A DNA stretch of 64,000 nt from JAGQOZ01 sp041399205 (GTDB lineage Bacteria; Planctomycetota; Planctomycetia; Pirellulales; Pirellulaceae), in assembly GCA_041399205.1 (NCBI GenBank), contig JAWKTK010000018.1, positions 1 through 64,000 on the forward strand. The letters run 5' to 3'. Shown one piece after another: positions 40,519 to 49,749 of the stretch (the stretch's first letter is position 1; each line of letters starts with the position of its first letter). Position numbers and translations under genes: made by a program. Under the pieces are notes generated by a model. The model did no database searches. It was given only the letters and a program-made list of their open reading frames with translations, and was not told where the DNA came from.

Positions 40519-41876
40519 AGATTGCATGGTACACACCGTTTTCCACGAAATCGGCCATTGGTCGATTCAGTCAACTAGTCTGTTCCGAACTACTGGAACT
40601 GGGCGTGGACGTGACGGTGGTGCGCAGCGAACATACGGCCATCGCCAAGAACCTGGATTGTCTTCCGTTTCAATCGAATGTTGTGTGGGCCCATCAATTG
40701 GAACGTGATTTGGCGAGCCAGTTGGGTGCATTCGATATGGTGGCCTACAATGTGGGTGACCACTATGACTATCACGCTTACTGTTTTTCGCATCCTCGGA
40801 TGATTCGTGGCATCACGATTCTACACGACTTTATTCTGCATCACGCTTTGAATTCGTACTGCCATGCCACATCCAATCAGTTTGGTGGTTATGCGGAAGT
40901 CGTTTCGCGAGAATGTGGTCAAAAGGCGTTAGATATTCTCAGTCGGTGCAATGTGGCTTCGCCGCACGATCGTTGGTGGCAAACCGAAATTGCCAGATAC
41001 CCCGTCTTCAAATGGGCCATGCAGTCGACGTTAGGTGTCGTTACGCACGCCAAGTACTACGAAGACGTGGTGCGGAATCGTATGGGCTGTCCCACCACGG
41101 TATTGCCGTTGGCATACGATCATGCGGGGCAAGACACCGATTCCGTGCGAAGCGACTTGTCCGACCAGCAGAAGGTCGTTCTGTTGACAGTGGGCAGTGT
41201 GAACATCAACAAGCGTCATGAAAGTATTATTCAGGCGTTGGCGGCGTCCAGCTATTTGGCGGATCGCATCCAGTACCGCATCGTCGGACCCATCACCGTG
41301 GAACGGCGACATCAACTGCAGTTGTTGGTCGACAGCATGCCAATTCGGCTGGACGTGGTGATGACGGGCGAAGTCAATCGTCAACAATTGCAAAAAGAAT
41401 TTGCGACCGCTGACATTATCACGTGCCTCAGGAATCCGGTGCTGGAAGGTGGTTCGGCCAGCGTGATCGAAGGCATGCTGACGGGCAAGCCGCTGTTGGT
41501 TTCCCAAGCTGGTTGTTATGCCGAAATTCCTTCGCAATATGTGCACGCCATTTCCATTGATAATGAACAGCATGACATTCAAGATGCGTTGACCGATATC
41601 GTTCGCAAGTATCCGCAAGCGGTTCGCAGGGCATCGGCGGGAAAAGTCTGGGCTGCCCAACGTCATGCACCCAAGAAGTATGCTGAAGGCTTTGTGCAGT
41701 TTGTGGATCGAGTCATGTTTGATCGGCCGGTCTTGGAAATGGTGGATCGGTTGGCAGCCAAAGTGATTCGATGGCATTCACCGCCGGATAGTCGGTTGCT
41801 GAACCGGTTGGAATCGGCTGTGGCCGAATTGTTTGGTGAAGAAGTTCCTTCGGCCAGTCGTTCCAAAGCGGCCTAG
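40515..41876 (+). CDS. Family-4-like glycosyltransferase, third of the cluster
   Basis: 453 residues from the ATG overlapping the previous stop. IAWYTPFSTKSAIGRFSQLV opens the N-domain and GITILHDFILHHALN is its acceptor-side pattern. The C-domain has VVLLTVGSVNINKRHESIIQ and ASVIEGMLTGKPLLVSQAG. Diverged from the two preceding paralogues and longer at the C-terminus (a helical tail with RLAAKVIRWHSPPDSRLLNR). It ends SRSKAA. Donor and acceptor unknown. Confidence 0.88.
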   Translation: MKIAWYTPFSTKSAIGRFSQLVCSELLELGVDVTVVRSEHTAIAKNLDCLPFQSNVVWAHQLERDLASQLGAFDMVAYNVGDHYDYHAYCFSHPRMIRGITILHDFILHHALNSYCHATSNQFGGYAEVVSRECGQKALDILSRCNVASPHDRWWQTEIARYPVFKWAMQSTLGVVTHAKYYEDVVRNRMGCPTTVLPLAYDHAGQDTDSVRSDLSDQQKVVLLTVGSVNINKRHESIIQALAASSYLADRIQYRIVGPITVERRHQLQLLVDSMPIRLDVVMTGEVNRQQLQKEFATADIITCLRNPVLEGGSASVIEGMLTGKPLLVSQAGCYAEIPSQYVHAISIDNEQHDIQDALTDIVRKYPQAVRRASAGKVWAAQRHAPKKYAEGFVQFVDRVMFDRPVLEMVDRLAAKVIRWHSPPDSRLLNRLESAVAELFGEEVPSASRSKAA

Positions 41877-41907
41877 GTCTCAGTTTGATATTTGTCAGGA
41901 GCTAAGT

Positions 41908-42525
41908 ATGTGGCATCAAGAACCTCGAACCGTGGTGCTTGATTTTTCCGTTGCCAATCGAATTCTTTCGTTTGCCGACGAATTCAGCCACAAATCCGTG
42001 GAACAGATGATTCCCGTCATTGCTTCCTTGGGAAAGCGAGAACGTAGCGTCCGCTATCCGGTTTGCAGTTTTGCGGGCTTCTTTCCACCCGATTGCGGTT
42101 CCACTAGTGCCGCGGCTTGGACCAACGGAGACGCGGCCATTGACTGCTGTTTTCCTCAGCCTACCAAAATGCGATACGTCTGGATTGAAGTGGCCGCCAC
42201 GGGGCCGGGCGGAGCGAAATTGGCGGTGTACGTGGACCAAAAACGTTTGTTCCGCAGTCGTACAGTCAAAGGCAGAAGAACGATACGAATCAGTTTGGGC
42301 GGCAAGCGAATTACCAACGGAATTTCGCTGCGTCTGAAGTCAACCACCTATGTCCCCGCAGCGACGCCGGGGGAATTTGACAATCGAGTGCTAGGGCTGG
42401 CGATTCGACGCATTGTCTTTGGCGCTAAATTGTCTTCGTACCAGCCGAACGCCGAATTTGATCGGTCCATCGTTTCGCTGGTTCGCAAAAACGTGCGCAA
42501 GTTAGGACGTCGCAAAGCAGCCTAG
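41908..42525 (+). CDS. Unknown protein of the glycan cluster, beta-sandwich-like
   Basis: 205 residues. The ATG at 41908 follows CAGGAG. There is no signal peptide or membrane helix. The C-terminal ~110 residues are beta-rich, with TPGEFDNRVLGLAIRRIVFG, a D-x-R-x-LG-x-A pattern also found in beta-sandwich accessory domains of some surface-glycan glycosyltransferases, which suggests carbohydrate binding. I cannot assign a family. It ends GRRKAA. Its place between glycosyltransferases and the acetyltransferase argues for a part in glycan assembly or regulation. Confidence 0.75.
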   Translation: MWHQEPRTVVLDFSVANRILSFADEFSHKSVEQMIPVIASLGKRERSVRYPVCSFAGFFPPDCGSTSAAAWTNGDAAIDCCFPQPTKMRYVWIEVAATGPGGAKLAVYVDQKRLFRSRTVKGRRTIRISLGGKRITNGISLRLKSTTYVPAATPGEFDNRVLGLAIRRIVFGAKLSSYQPNAEFDRSIVSLVRKNVRKLGRRKAA

Positions 42526-42581
42526 GTGCGAATCACAATCGGTCCGTTCCAAATCAGCTAAGAACTCAGAAGGGATTCACT

Positions 42582-43265
42582 ATGGAATCAAATGAAGTGG
42601 TCATCATTGGAGCGGGCGGGCACGCGAAGGTGGTTATTGATGTTTTGCGACAATCGTCTCGGCTGTATCCGCGAGTCTGTGTGGCAAAACGCAGCGACGA
42701 CGGACGTTCCATCATGGGCGTGCCAGTCGTTTCGGACGAAACCATCTTTGAACACTTGTTGCGAACCGGCATGAATAAAGCCTTCGTCGCTGTCGGGAAC
42801 AATCGCCTGCGTCGCAAACTGATCGAAACAACTCGGATGGCCGGCTTCGAAATCATCAGTGCCATCAGTCATCGAGCTTACATTGCGGATGGTGTCGAAT
42901 TGGGCTTGGGAACGCTGGTGATGCCGGGTGCGATCATCGGTGCTGATTCCCGAATCGGTGACGGTACCATTGTGAATACTCGCGCGTCCATTGACCATGA
43001 CAATGTCATTGGAGAATGCTGTCACATCGCACCGGGATCGACTCTAGCGGGGACCGTAACCTTAGAGTCCGAAGTCTTTTTGGGTGCTGGCACCACCGTG
43101 ATTCCCGAACGCAAGATTGGTCACGGCGCGATAATTGGAGCGGGTTCGGTTGTGGTTCGAGACATCCCGGCCCATGCGGTTGCGTACGGCACACCGGCTC
43201 GAGTGCAACGCATCTTGCAAACCGACGGCGATTCCTCTGCTTCCAGTGACACGAAGGCGGCATAG
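42582..43265 (+). CDS. Sugar N-/O-acetyltransferase (PglD/PerB/NeuD-like)
   Basis: 227 residues, ATG at 42582 after AGAAGGGA. The N-terminal mini-Rossmann domain VVIIGAGGHAKVVIDVL is diagnostic of the PglD/NeuD/PerB group. A left-handed beta-helix with hexapeptide repeats (LVMPGAIIGADSRIGDGTIV, VFLGAGTTVIPERKIGHGAI) follows, with His in NTRASIDHDNVIGECCHIAP at the catalytic position. In this cluster the likely reaction is acetyl-CoA-dependent 4-N-acetylation of GDP-perosamine. It ends SDTKAA. Pathway assignment is by context. Confidence 0.88.
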   Translation: MESNEVVIIGAGGHAKVVIDVLRQSSRLYPRVCVAKRSDDGRSIMGVPVVSDETIFEHLLRTGMNKAFVAVGNNRLRRKLIETTRMAGFEIISAISHRAYIADGVELGLGTLVMPGAIIGADSRIGDGTIVNTRASIDHDNVIGECCHIAPGSTLAGTVTLESEVFLGAGTTVIPERKIGHGAIIGAGSVVVRDIPAHAVAYGTPARVQRILQTDGDSSASSDTKAA

Positions 43266-43351
43266 CACGATTTTTAGGAAAACGTTACAACTCGCATTCT
43301 CATCATCGATACTTGCTCTCCAAACGGCGCAGTTTCACAGAATAGATAGCC

Positions 43352-45295
43352 ATGAATAATTTGATGCGAGCCATGAAGATGGCTCTTCGATACAAATATT
43401 CGCTGATCGCGTCCATCGTTTGTTCCACGATGGTGGCGCTGTTCTGGGGCGCCAACATCACGGCGGTCTATCCGTTCATCGAAGTCGTCTTTCAGGAAAA
43501 AACACTGCACGATTGGGCAGCGGAACAGATTGACGAACTGAACAAGGATAAGGTCGAACTTACCAAAGAAGTTGCGAAGCATCCCGATGATCCTCGTTTG
43601 GTAAAACGGCTCGAAACAACCGAAGGCAGGATTCAACGTCGCACGGAAGCTCAGCGATATATTCAGGCATACGCGCCCAACACGCCGTTTGCAACGCTAG
43701 TTTATATCCTAGGATTTCTAGCTGCCGGGACGTTTTTGAAATGTCTCTTTCGCATTACCAGTACGGTGTTGGTATCTCATGTTTCGCAGCGAACCGTGGC
43801 CGATTTGCGAAAAGATTTTTTTCGCGCACTGTTAACCGATCGGCCTCAGAAAACAGGGGTCGGTGATGCGGCGGGACGCATCGGTGGTGATGTCGGCGCG
43901 ATTGGCGGTGCTCTGCAGGTGCTGTTCGGACGCTCCATTCAAGAACCGCTGAAGGTCTTTGCTTGCTTGATTGGAGCCGCCTGTATCAATTGGCGGCTGT
44001 TGCTTTTTTCGATCCTGGCGTCTCCTTTGGCGGCGTTGTTGTTGATGGGATTGGCCAAGTCAATTCGCCGAGCGAGCCATCGGTCGTTTGCGCAGACGTG
44101 CCAGTTGATCAGCCGCATGTTGCAAGCGTTCCAAGGCATCCAAGTGGTCAAAGCCTATAACATGGAAAGCCATGAACGGCGGCGGTTTTGGGTGCATTCG
44201 CTGCGAGTCTATCGTGAACAATTGAAAATTGCTTGGTACGGTGCATTGGTTCGCGCCAATAACGAACTGTTGGGCGTCGGCATCATGTGCTTGTCCGTCT
44301 TGGCGGGCGGATATTTGGTGTTGAACCAGCAAACGCATCTGTTGGGGATTCCGTTAGCAGAAGACCCTATGAACATCGGCCAGATCATGACGTTCTTTGC
44401 GTTCCTGGTGGGATGCACCGACCCGTTGCGAAAGATGGGCGATGTCTACGGGACCATTCAAGGTGGTGTGGCAGCGGCCGATCGAATCATGCCAATGCTG
44501 GAGATTGTGCAACATCCGCAGCGATTTGACCGCCCAAAATTGCGCATCACCAGTGCCAAAGAAGATCTGTTTTTTGAAAACGTTTGGTTTAACTATGTGC
44601 CCAACCAGCCGGTGTTGCGAGGCATCAATTTGCACATTCGCTTTGGCGAAACGATTGCGATCATTGGCCCGAACGGATGTGGCAAGTCGACGCTTATCAA
44701 CTTGATTCTGCGCTTCCTGCGACCGGACAAGGGCGAGATTCGACTGGGTGATACTGACATTGCAAAGATTCGGCACAAAGACTGGCGGCGACGCATTTCG
44801 CTGGTAACACAAAAACCCGTTTTGTTTGATGACACGGTGACGAACAACATTCGGTATGGTTCGCGAGGTGCATCACAGTTGCAAGTCATGGATGCGGCGA
44901 GGAAGGCCCATGCACACGATTTCATTGTGGATCAGTTAGCTCAAAGCTATGAAACGCAATGCGGTGAGTATGGTGGTCGACTTTCCGGTGGCCAGCAGCA
45001 ACGCCTTTCGCTGGCTCGAGCCATCCTGCGAAATCCGGACTTGCTGATTTTGGACGAAGCGGCCAGTCAGATTGACCCCAAGAGCGAGGAATTGATTCGC
45101 CAATCATTGCGCGAATTCACTCGAGGACGCACGACCATCATGGTGACCCATCGCATGTCGACGTTGGAATTGGCGGATCGCATTTTGGTGATGGACGCGG
45201 GGCAGATATTGGATTTTGGCACGCACGAAGAACTGTTGGCTCGTTGCCCATACTATCGCCGTTTGCGAGAAATCCCGTTGCAGAAGTCGGCATAA
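43352..45295 (+). CDS. ABC exporter, fused permease-ATPase (MsbA/PglK-like flippase)
   Basis: 647 residues. Six-helix type-1 exporter domain (about 15-370) with an unusually long soluble insert after helix 1 (about 50-105, charged and coiled). The ATPase domain follows: Walker A IIGPNGCGKSTLINL, Q-loop SLVTQKP, signature RLSGGQQQRLSLARAI, Walker B LLILDEAASQIDP and the H-loop MVTHRMSTLELADRIL. It would work as a homodimer and, in this cluster, flip a lipid-linked glycan. No Wzx/Wzy or Wzm/Wzt is seen. It ends LQKSA, the only cluster protein ending Ser-Ala and not Ala-Ala. Confidence 0.93.
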   Translation: MNNLMRAMKMALRYKYSLIASIVCSTMVALFWGANITAVYPFIEVVFQEKTLHDWAAEQIDELNKDKVELTKEVAKHPDDPRLVKRLETTEGRIQRRTEAQRYIQAYAPNTPFATLVYILGFLAAGTFLKCLFRITSTVLVSHVSQRTVADLRKDFFRALLTDRPQKTGVGDAAGRIGGDVGAIGGALQVLFGRSIQEPLKVFACLIGAACINWRLLLFSILASPLAALLLMGLAKSIRRASHRSFAQTCQLISRMLQAFQGIQVVKAYNMESHERRRFWVHSLRVYREQLKIAWYGALVRANNELLGVGIMCLSVLAGGYLVLNQQTHLLGIPLAEDPMNIGQIMTFFAFLVGCTDPLRKMGDVYGTIQGGVAAADRIMPMLEIVQHPQRFDRPKLRITSAKEDLFFENVWFNYVPNQPVLRGINLHIRFGETIAIIGPNGCGKSTLINLILRFLRPDKGEIRLGDTDIAKIRHKDWRRRISLVTQKPVLFDDTVTNNIRYGSRGASQLQVMDAARKAHAHDFIVDQLAQSYETQCGEYGGRLSGGQQQRLSLARAILRNPDLLILDEAASQIDPKSEELIRQSLREFTRGRTTIMVTHRMSTLELADRILVMDAGQILDFGTHEELLARCPYYRRLREIPLQKSA

Positions 45296-45319
45296 GTGGA
45301 GCATGCGGAGAACCAGGAA

Positions 45320-46397
45320 ATGAACCGAAATCCACAATCATCTGAAGTCGCCGATACGATCCCACTGCGTTCCGCCGTTCGTGACTCGGCTGATTCGTCA
45401 CACCGAATGCGATTGCGAGCGTTTGATCAGACCGCCAGGGGACTATTTCCAGAGTGGATCTTTCCGGTTCAGGACGAATTTCGTCAAGCGTACCGTCAAT
45501 CGGTCGTAACCGGTTATGAAACGATGCGCCGACAACGAGTTGTCATTGCCGGGTTGGCTCGCAACGTAGAACACGTGCTACAACGCACGATGGCGGAAAA
45601 ATCGATCGCTTGGGCAGCATGTTTGCCGACTATCGCGTGGTCATTTACGAAAATGACTCCGACGATGATTCTCGGAAAATGCTACAGCAATGGGCAAGGA
45701 GCGGATGATCGAGTGCGTGTTGACGGAAGATCGACAAGATCCGGTCAATCGAGCGGAACGCTGTCTTTCACGAGCCTCTAGGATGGCCTACTATCGCACG
45801 CAATGCCAGAACCATGTCTTAGATCACTTCGACGATTTTGATCATGTGATCTTGATTGATACGGATCTGGAAGGTGGCTGGAGCTACGATGGGATCGCAC
45901 ACACATTTGGCCAACCCGACTGGGATTTTGTTGGTTCGTTTGGAATTATTTTTCGACGTAAAGGTTTAGTTCCCAATCGCGTTGTCCATTACGACGCTTG
46001 GGCCTACCGAGAAGACTTGGACTTCACGCCTCTGACAACGGCCAAAGTGAACAGGATTGTGTTTCATCGAGGCGAACCGATGAAGCGTCTGACCTCGTGT
46101 TTTGGCGGACTGGGAATTTATCGCATGCCTGCGTATCAAGCCGGCACGTATGGGGCGAATGATATCGAGCATGTTGAATTTCATCGCACCATGCGGCAAA
46201 AAGGATTTGGCAACGTCTTTCTGAACCCCAGCCAAATTACCATGTACGGTCGCAAGGATCGAACCATGGATCCCTGGGCCGCCAAGATCTTACGCGTGAT
46301 GGATGCGGTTCCAGGCGTGCGTCCCACGCCATGGCATTTTCCCAAGGAAGAATTTGGCGAAGACGCGGTTCCGTTTGCCCTGCGTCGCGCGGCGTGA
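45320..46397 (+). CDS. CAP59/GT69-like glycosyltransferase (frameshifted)
   Basis: About 358 codons. I chose the ATG at 45320 (GGAG 9 bases upstream). The core RVVIAGLARNVEHVLQRTMA, then RVVIYENDSDDDSRKMLQQW, then HVILIDTDLEGGWSYDGIA (DxD) matches the pattern of CAP59-type mannosyltransferases best known from fungal capsules. Two A-run contractions break the frame: near 45600 (GAAAAATC, one A short) and near 45695 (GCAAGG, one A short). It ends ALRRAA. Last gene of the cluster, 24 bases after the ABC exporter. Family assignment is by motif only. Confidence 0.78.
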
Positions 46398-46399
46398 AA

Positions 46400-48244
46400 T
46401 CAAGAACACGCTGGATGCATGTCCGTCGATTCTCGCCAAATTTGATAGTCTTCCGCAGGCAGCGGTCGCCCAAAGAAGTAGCCTTGGATCACGTCGCAGC
46501 CAATATCGGCCAAGAAGTCGACCTGCTCTTGCGTTTCCACGCATTCAGCCAAGACTTTCAACCCCAGACCGTTGCCCAACGAAACGATGGAGCGAACCAC
46601 GGCGGCCGAATTTCGATCGTGCGGCAAATCAGAGACAAACGTGCCATCCACCTTGAGCGTCGTGGCCGCAAACTTCTTTAGATAACTCAGCGAAGAATAC
46701 CCAGTACCAAAGTCATCAATGGCAATCGCTACGCCCAATTCGCGCAGGCGTTCCATTTGACGCATGGCCTGTTCGGCATCGTCCATGATCGCGTTTTCGG
46801 TGATTTCCAACTCCAACAAGGTGGGATCCGTTCGCGTCAGTTTGATAATCTTTTCCACTCGATCAATGAACAGGGGATCTCGCATTTGCCGAGGTGACAC
46901 GTTGACGGCAATCATGTGATCGTCCCAGCCCATGCTTTTCCATTCGCGGATTTGTTTACATGCGGTCAGTAGCATGAAATCCGTAAGTGGGCTGATCAAT
47001 CCGGTCTGTTCGGCGATACTCAGGAATTCGCCGGGCAGAACCACTTTGCCGTCGGAACGTCGCCAACGAATCAGTGCTTCGCAACCAACAACGCGGCGTT
47101 CGCGAACCGAGATTTGCGGTTGATAGAAGACTTCAAACTGTTCTTGCCGGATTCCTTCTCGTAGATCAGCCAAAACTTGGCGACGCGTCTCGACAGCCTC
47201 GTTCATCTTGCGATCGAAGGCCACCCAACAGTTTTTGCCAGAGGACTTTGCGGCGTACATAGCCATATCGGCGTTGCGCATCAGATTCCGCATGTCATCG
47301 GCGTCGTCCGGGAATGTGGTGGCACCCACACTACAGCCGATAAACACTTTGTTGGATTCAATCATGAAGGGCTGAGCGAGTGTTTCCAGCAGGCATTCTG
47401 ATGCCAATTGCGGCAGGTCGAAATCGGGATCTTCGTCCAATTGCGGCAGAATCAATGCAAATTCATCACCGCCGAAACGAGCCAATAGGCTGTCGGGAGG
47501 CAAGTGTTCGCGGATGCGTCGAGTAGCCGCGACTAAGAGTTCGTCACCCGCTTCGTGTCCAAACGAATCATTGACGTGTTTGAAATCATCTAGGTCAATG
47601 AACAAGACACTGAATCGCTGCTGGGTTGCTCGAGAACATTCTACGAGTTCCGCCAAACGTTCGCAAAAGTAACGGCGATTTGGCAGATTGGTGAGGTTGT
47701 CATAACGAGCTTGGTGGTGGAGTTCATCCTGGGTTTCGGCAATCTTCGTGACGTCAGAAAAGTACGCCACAATGTTCAATGTCGAACCAGTGACAGCCGT
47801 CCGAAACGAAGCCCAGTATTTTCGCTGCTCTTCTTCGCGAACAATATCAACTTCGCCCGTCCACGTTCCGGTTCGCCGAAGAATCGCTAAACTCTCTTCA
47901 AAACAAAACGACGGAGACAGCAACGTATTTTCCAGCAACGCTCCGTCTAGCTCCGCAGTGGATCGCCCTACAATTTCACGAAAACGACGGTTGCATTCAG
48001 ATATAGCGCCGCCGGCATTTAGAATCACAATGCCTTCCTGAGCGTCTTCAAAAACGCGAGCAAACAGCTGTAGTCGACGTTCCTTATGGGCACACGAAAA
48101 CGATTCTGACACGGCATCGGGCGTTACCAGCCGATCTGTTTGCGTAAGCGAATCCAGCTGGTCCAGCAACTGGTCAACCGAAACTTCCGGTGCGACCAAT
48201 TCGGCAGTGCAGCCATCAACGGTTTCAGAATCAGAAGTAGCCAT
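46400..48244 (-). CDS. PAS-GGDEF-EAL cyclic di-GMP enzyme
   Basis: 614 residues, intact. PAS domain (about 60-175), GGDEF domain (about 180-345) with active-site ARFGGDEFALIL, and EAL domain (about 355-605) with GCEALIRWRR, NVSPRQMRD, LELEITENAIM and DDFGTGYSSLSYLKK, i.e. the metal- and substrate-binding residues of active phosphodiesterases. Both catalytic motifs look intact, so it could make and break c-di-GMP. No membrane helix, so cytoplasmic. It converges on the glycan cluster (stop 3 bases from the GT69 stop), so it may read a signal that controls surface glycan production. Confidence 0.93.
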   Translation of the reverse strand: MATSDSETVDGCTAELVAPEVSVDQLLDQLDSLTQTDRLVTPDAVSESFSCAHKERRLQLFARVFEDAQEGIVILNAGGAISECNRRFREIVGRSTAELDGALLENTLLSPSFCFEESLAILRRTGTWTGEVDIVREEEQRKYWASFRTAVTGSTLNIVAYFSDVTKIAETQDELHHQARYDNLTNLPNRRYFCERLAELVECSRATQQRFSVLFIDLDDFKHVNDSFGHEAGDELLVAATRRIREHLPPDSLLARFGGDEFALILPQLDEDPDFDLPQLASECLLETLAQPFMIESNKVFIGCSVGATTFPDDADDMRNLMRNADMAMYAAKSSGKNCWVAFDRKMNEAVETRRQVLADLREGIRQEQFEVFYQPQISVRERRVVGCEALIRWRRSDGKVVLPGEFLSIAEQTGLISPLTDFMLLTACKQIREWKSMGWDDHMIAVNVSPRQMRDPLFIDRVEKIIKLTRTDPTLLELEITENAIMDDAEQAMRQMERLRELGVAIAIDDFGTGYSSLSYLKKFAATTLKVDGTFVSDLPHDRNSAAVVRSIVSLGNGLGLKVLAECVETQEQVDFLADIGCDVIQGYFFGRPLPAEDYQIWRESTDMHPACS

Positions 48245-48563
48245 GGGACACAGAACTATGTTGCGACAGTTTGACGAGCTTTGACCCGGCGGTCTTTAAC
48301 GAAAGAATAAGTCACGCCCGAACAGCACGGACTTGCTCCCGTAAAACTTGACTGTTTTTTCCCATGAACGCCAAATCCAGATTTCGCAAAGTCCCGCCAA
48401 CCGGCAAAATTGGCTCATTCGCTGCATGTGGTTTGTTTCGCTCGTTCACACCTTCAGCGATACTGATGAACATGCCATGCGGGAATTCCGAGTCGAAGCG
48501 ATTCCATGCTACAATTTGGTGTTGAATTTAATAATCATTTTCGAATCGAAGAATCTGAGTAAT
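48245..48563. promoter_or_regulatory. Divergent intergenic region between the c-di-GMP gene and fcl
   Basis: 319 bases holding both promoters. An in-frame extension of fcl to 48348 was rejected because GDP-fucose synthase starts at MEKFFVTG. No clear operator seen. AT-rich just ahead of fcl (TTTAATAATCATTTTCGAAT). Confidence 0.4.
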
Positions 48564-49523
48564 ATGGAAAAGTTTTTTGTTACCGGTCATCGAGGGCTCG
48601 TGGGATCGGCAGTGGTACGCAGGTTAGCTGCGGAACCGGTAGAGACGCTTGTCGCTACGCGAGCCGAAGTCGACCTGCGTGACGGCCTGCTGGTGGAGAA
48701 GTTCTTTGACGATGCGCACCCGGACTATGTCATTCATGTGGCAGGAACGGTCGGCGGGATCCACGCCAATCAAAGTCGCCCGGTTGATTTTCTGTATGAC
48801 AACTCGCTGCTGCATCTGACCGTATTACGCGCGGCCTGGTTGTTTGAAACCAAGAAGCTGCTGTACTTGGGCAGTAGCTGCATTTATCCTCGTGATTGCC
48901 CGCAGCCCATCAAAGAAAACTATTTGATGACCGGTCCGTTGGAGCGAACCAACGATGCGTACGCCATTGCCAAAATCAGCGGCTTGATGGCTTGCCAAGC
49001 TTACCGAAGGCAATATGGTTGCAATTTCATCAGCGGCATGCCGACCAATCTGTATGGTCCGAACGACAACTTTGACCTGCAGACGTCCCATGTCTTGCCG
49101 GCGCTGATTCGCAAATTTCATGAAGCCAAGTTGAACGGAGATTCCAGCGTTACGGTTTGGGGTACCGGGCAGCCACGTCGCGAATTCCTGCACGTAGACG
49201 ACCTGGCCGACGCCTGTTTGTTCCTGCTGGAAAATTATGACGAATCAGAAACCATCAACATTGGCACCGGCCAAGACGTCCAAATCTCGGAACTTGCCGA
49301 TATCATTCGCTCCGTTGTCTATCCGGAAGCGAAAATAAAGTTTGATTCTTCGAAACCCGACGGCACGCCCAGAAAACTGCTGGACGTCAGTAGACTCCAT
49401 TCGCTGGGTTGGCAACATCAGATCGAACTACACGAAGGGATTGCTCGTACCTACGATTGGTTCCTGCGTTCGCTAGAACAACAGCAGGTTCGTTTACAGG
49501 CTGGAGTTGAAAATCGTACTTGA
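48564..49523 (+). CDS. fcl: GDP-L-fucose synthase
   Basis: 319 residues. NADP motif FVTGHRGLVGSAVVRRL. The family segments SSCIYPRDCPQPIKENYLMT and PLERTNDAYAIAKISGLMAC hold the catalytic Ser, Tyr and Lys (Y-x3-K in YAIAK); NLYGPNDNFD follows. It epimerises and reduces GDP-4-keto-6-deoxymannose to GDP-L-fucose. The substrate comes from gmd at 36.1 kb, so the window has a branch point between fucose and perosamine. It does not carry the Ala-Ala tail (it ends VENRT). ATG at 48564. Confidence 0.94.
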   Translation: MEKFFVTGHRGLVGSAVVRRLAAEPVETLVATRAEVDLRDGLLVEKFFDDAHPDYVIHVAGTVGGIHANQSRPVDFLYDNSLLHLTVLRAAWLFETKKLLYLGSSCIYPRDCPQPIKENYLMTGPLERTNDAYAIAKISGLMACQAYRRQYGCNFISGMPTNLYGPNDNFDLQTSHVLPALIRKFHEAKLNGDSSVTVWGTGQPRREFLHVDDLADACLFLLENYDESETINIGTGQDVQISELADIIRSVVYPEAKIKFDSSKPDGTPRKLLDVSRLHSLGWQHQIELHEGIARTYDWFLRSLEQQQVRLQAGVENRT

Positions 49524-49749
49524 AGCGTTGGGGAATGCGTCGATCCGGTGTACAATGGTGTCTTCGTTATTTTTTTACACCTAGAATAGCTGGACAGCGA
49601 CACCGTGGTGCCAAATTCCGGGAAATCCTAGACGCGAAGGGTGAACGAGTGGAATTTGACGAAAGCGATTTTTCCACCAACGTTTCAAGCGACTAGAAAG
49701 CCCAGCCTGCCGCTGTCCAAATACGTTTGTTCCCAGCCGGAGTTGTTTT

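Noticed and set aside
41031..41777. Minus-strand 248-codon frame antisense to the third glycosyltransferase
   Set aside because: Shadow ORF with skewed composition inside a well-supported gene.
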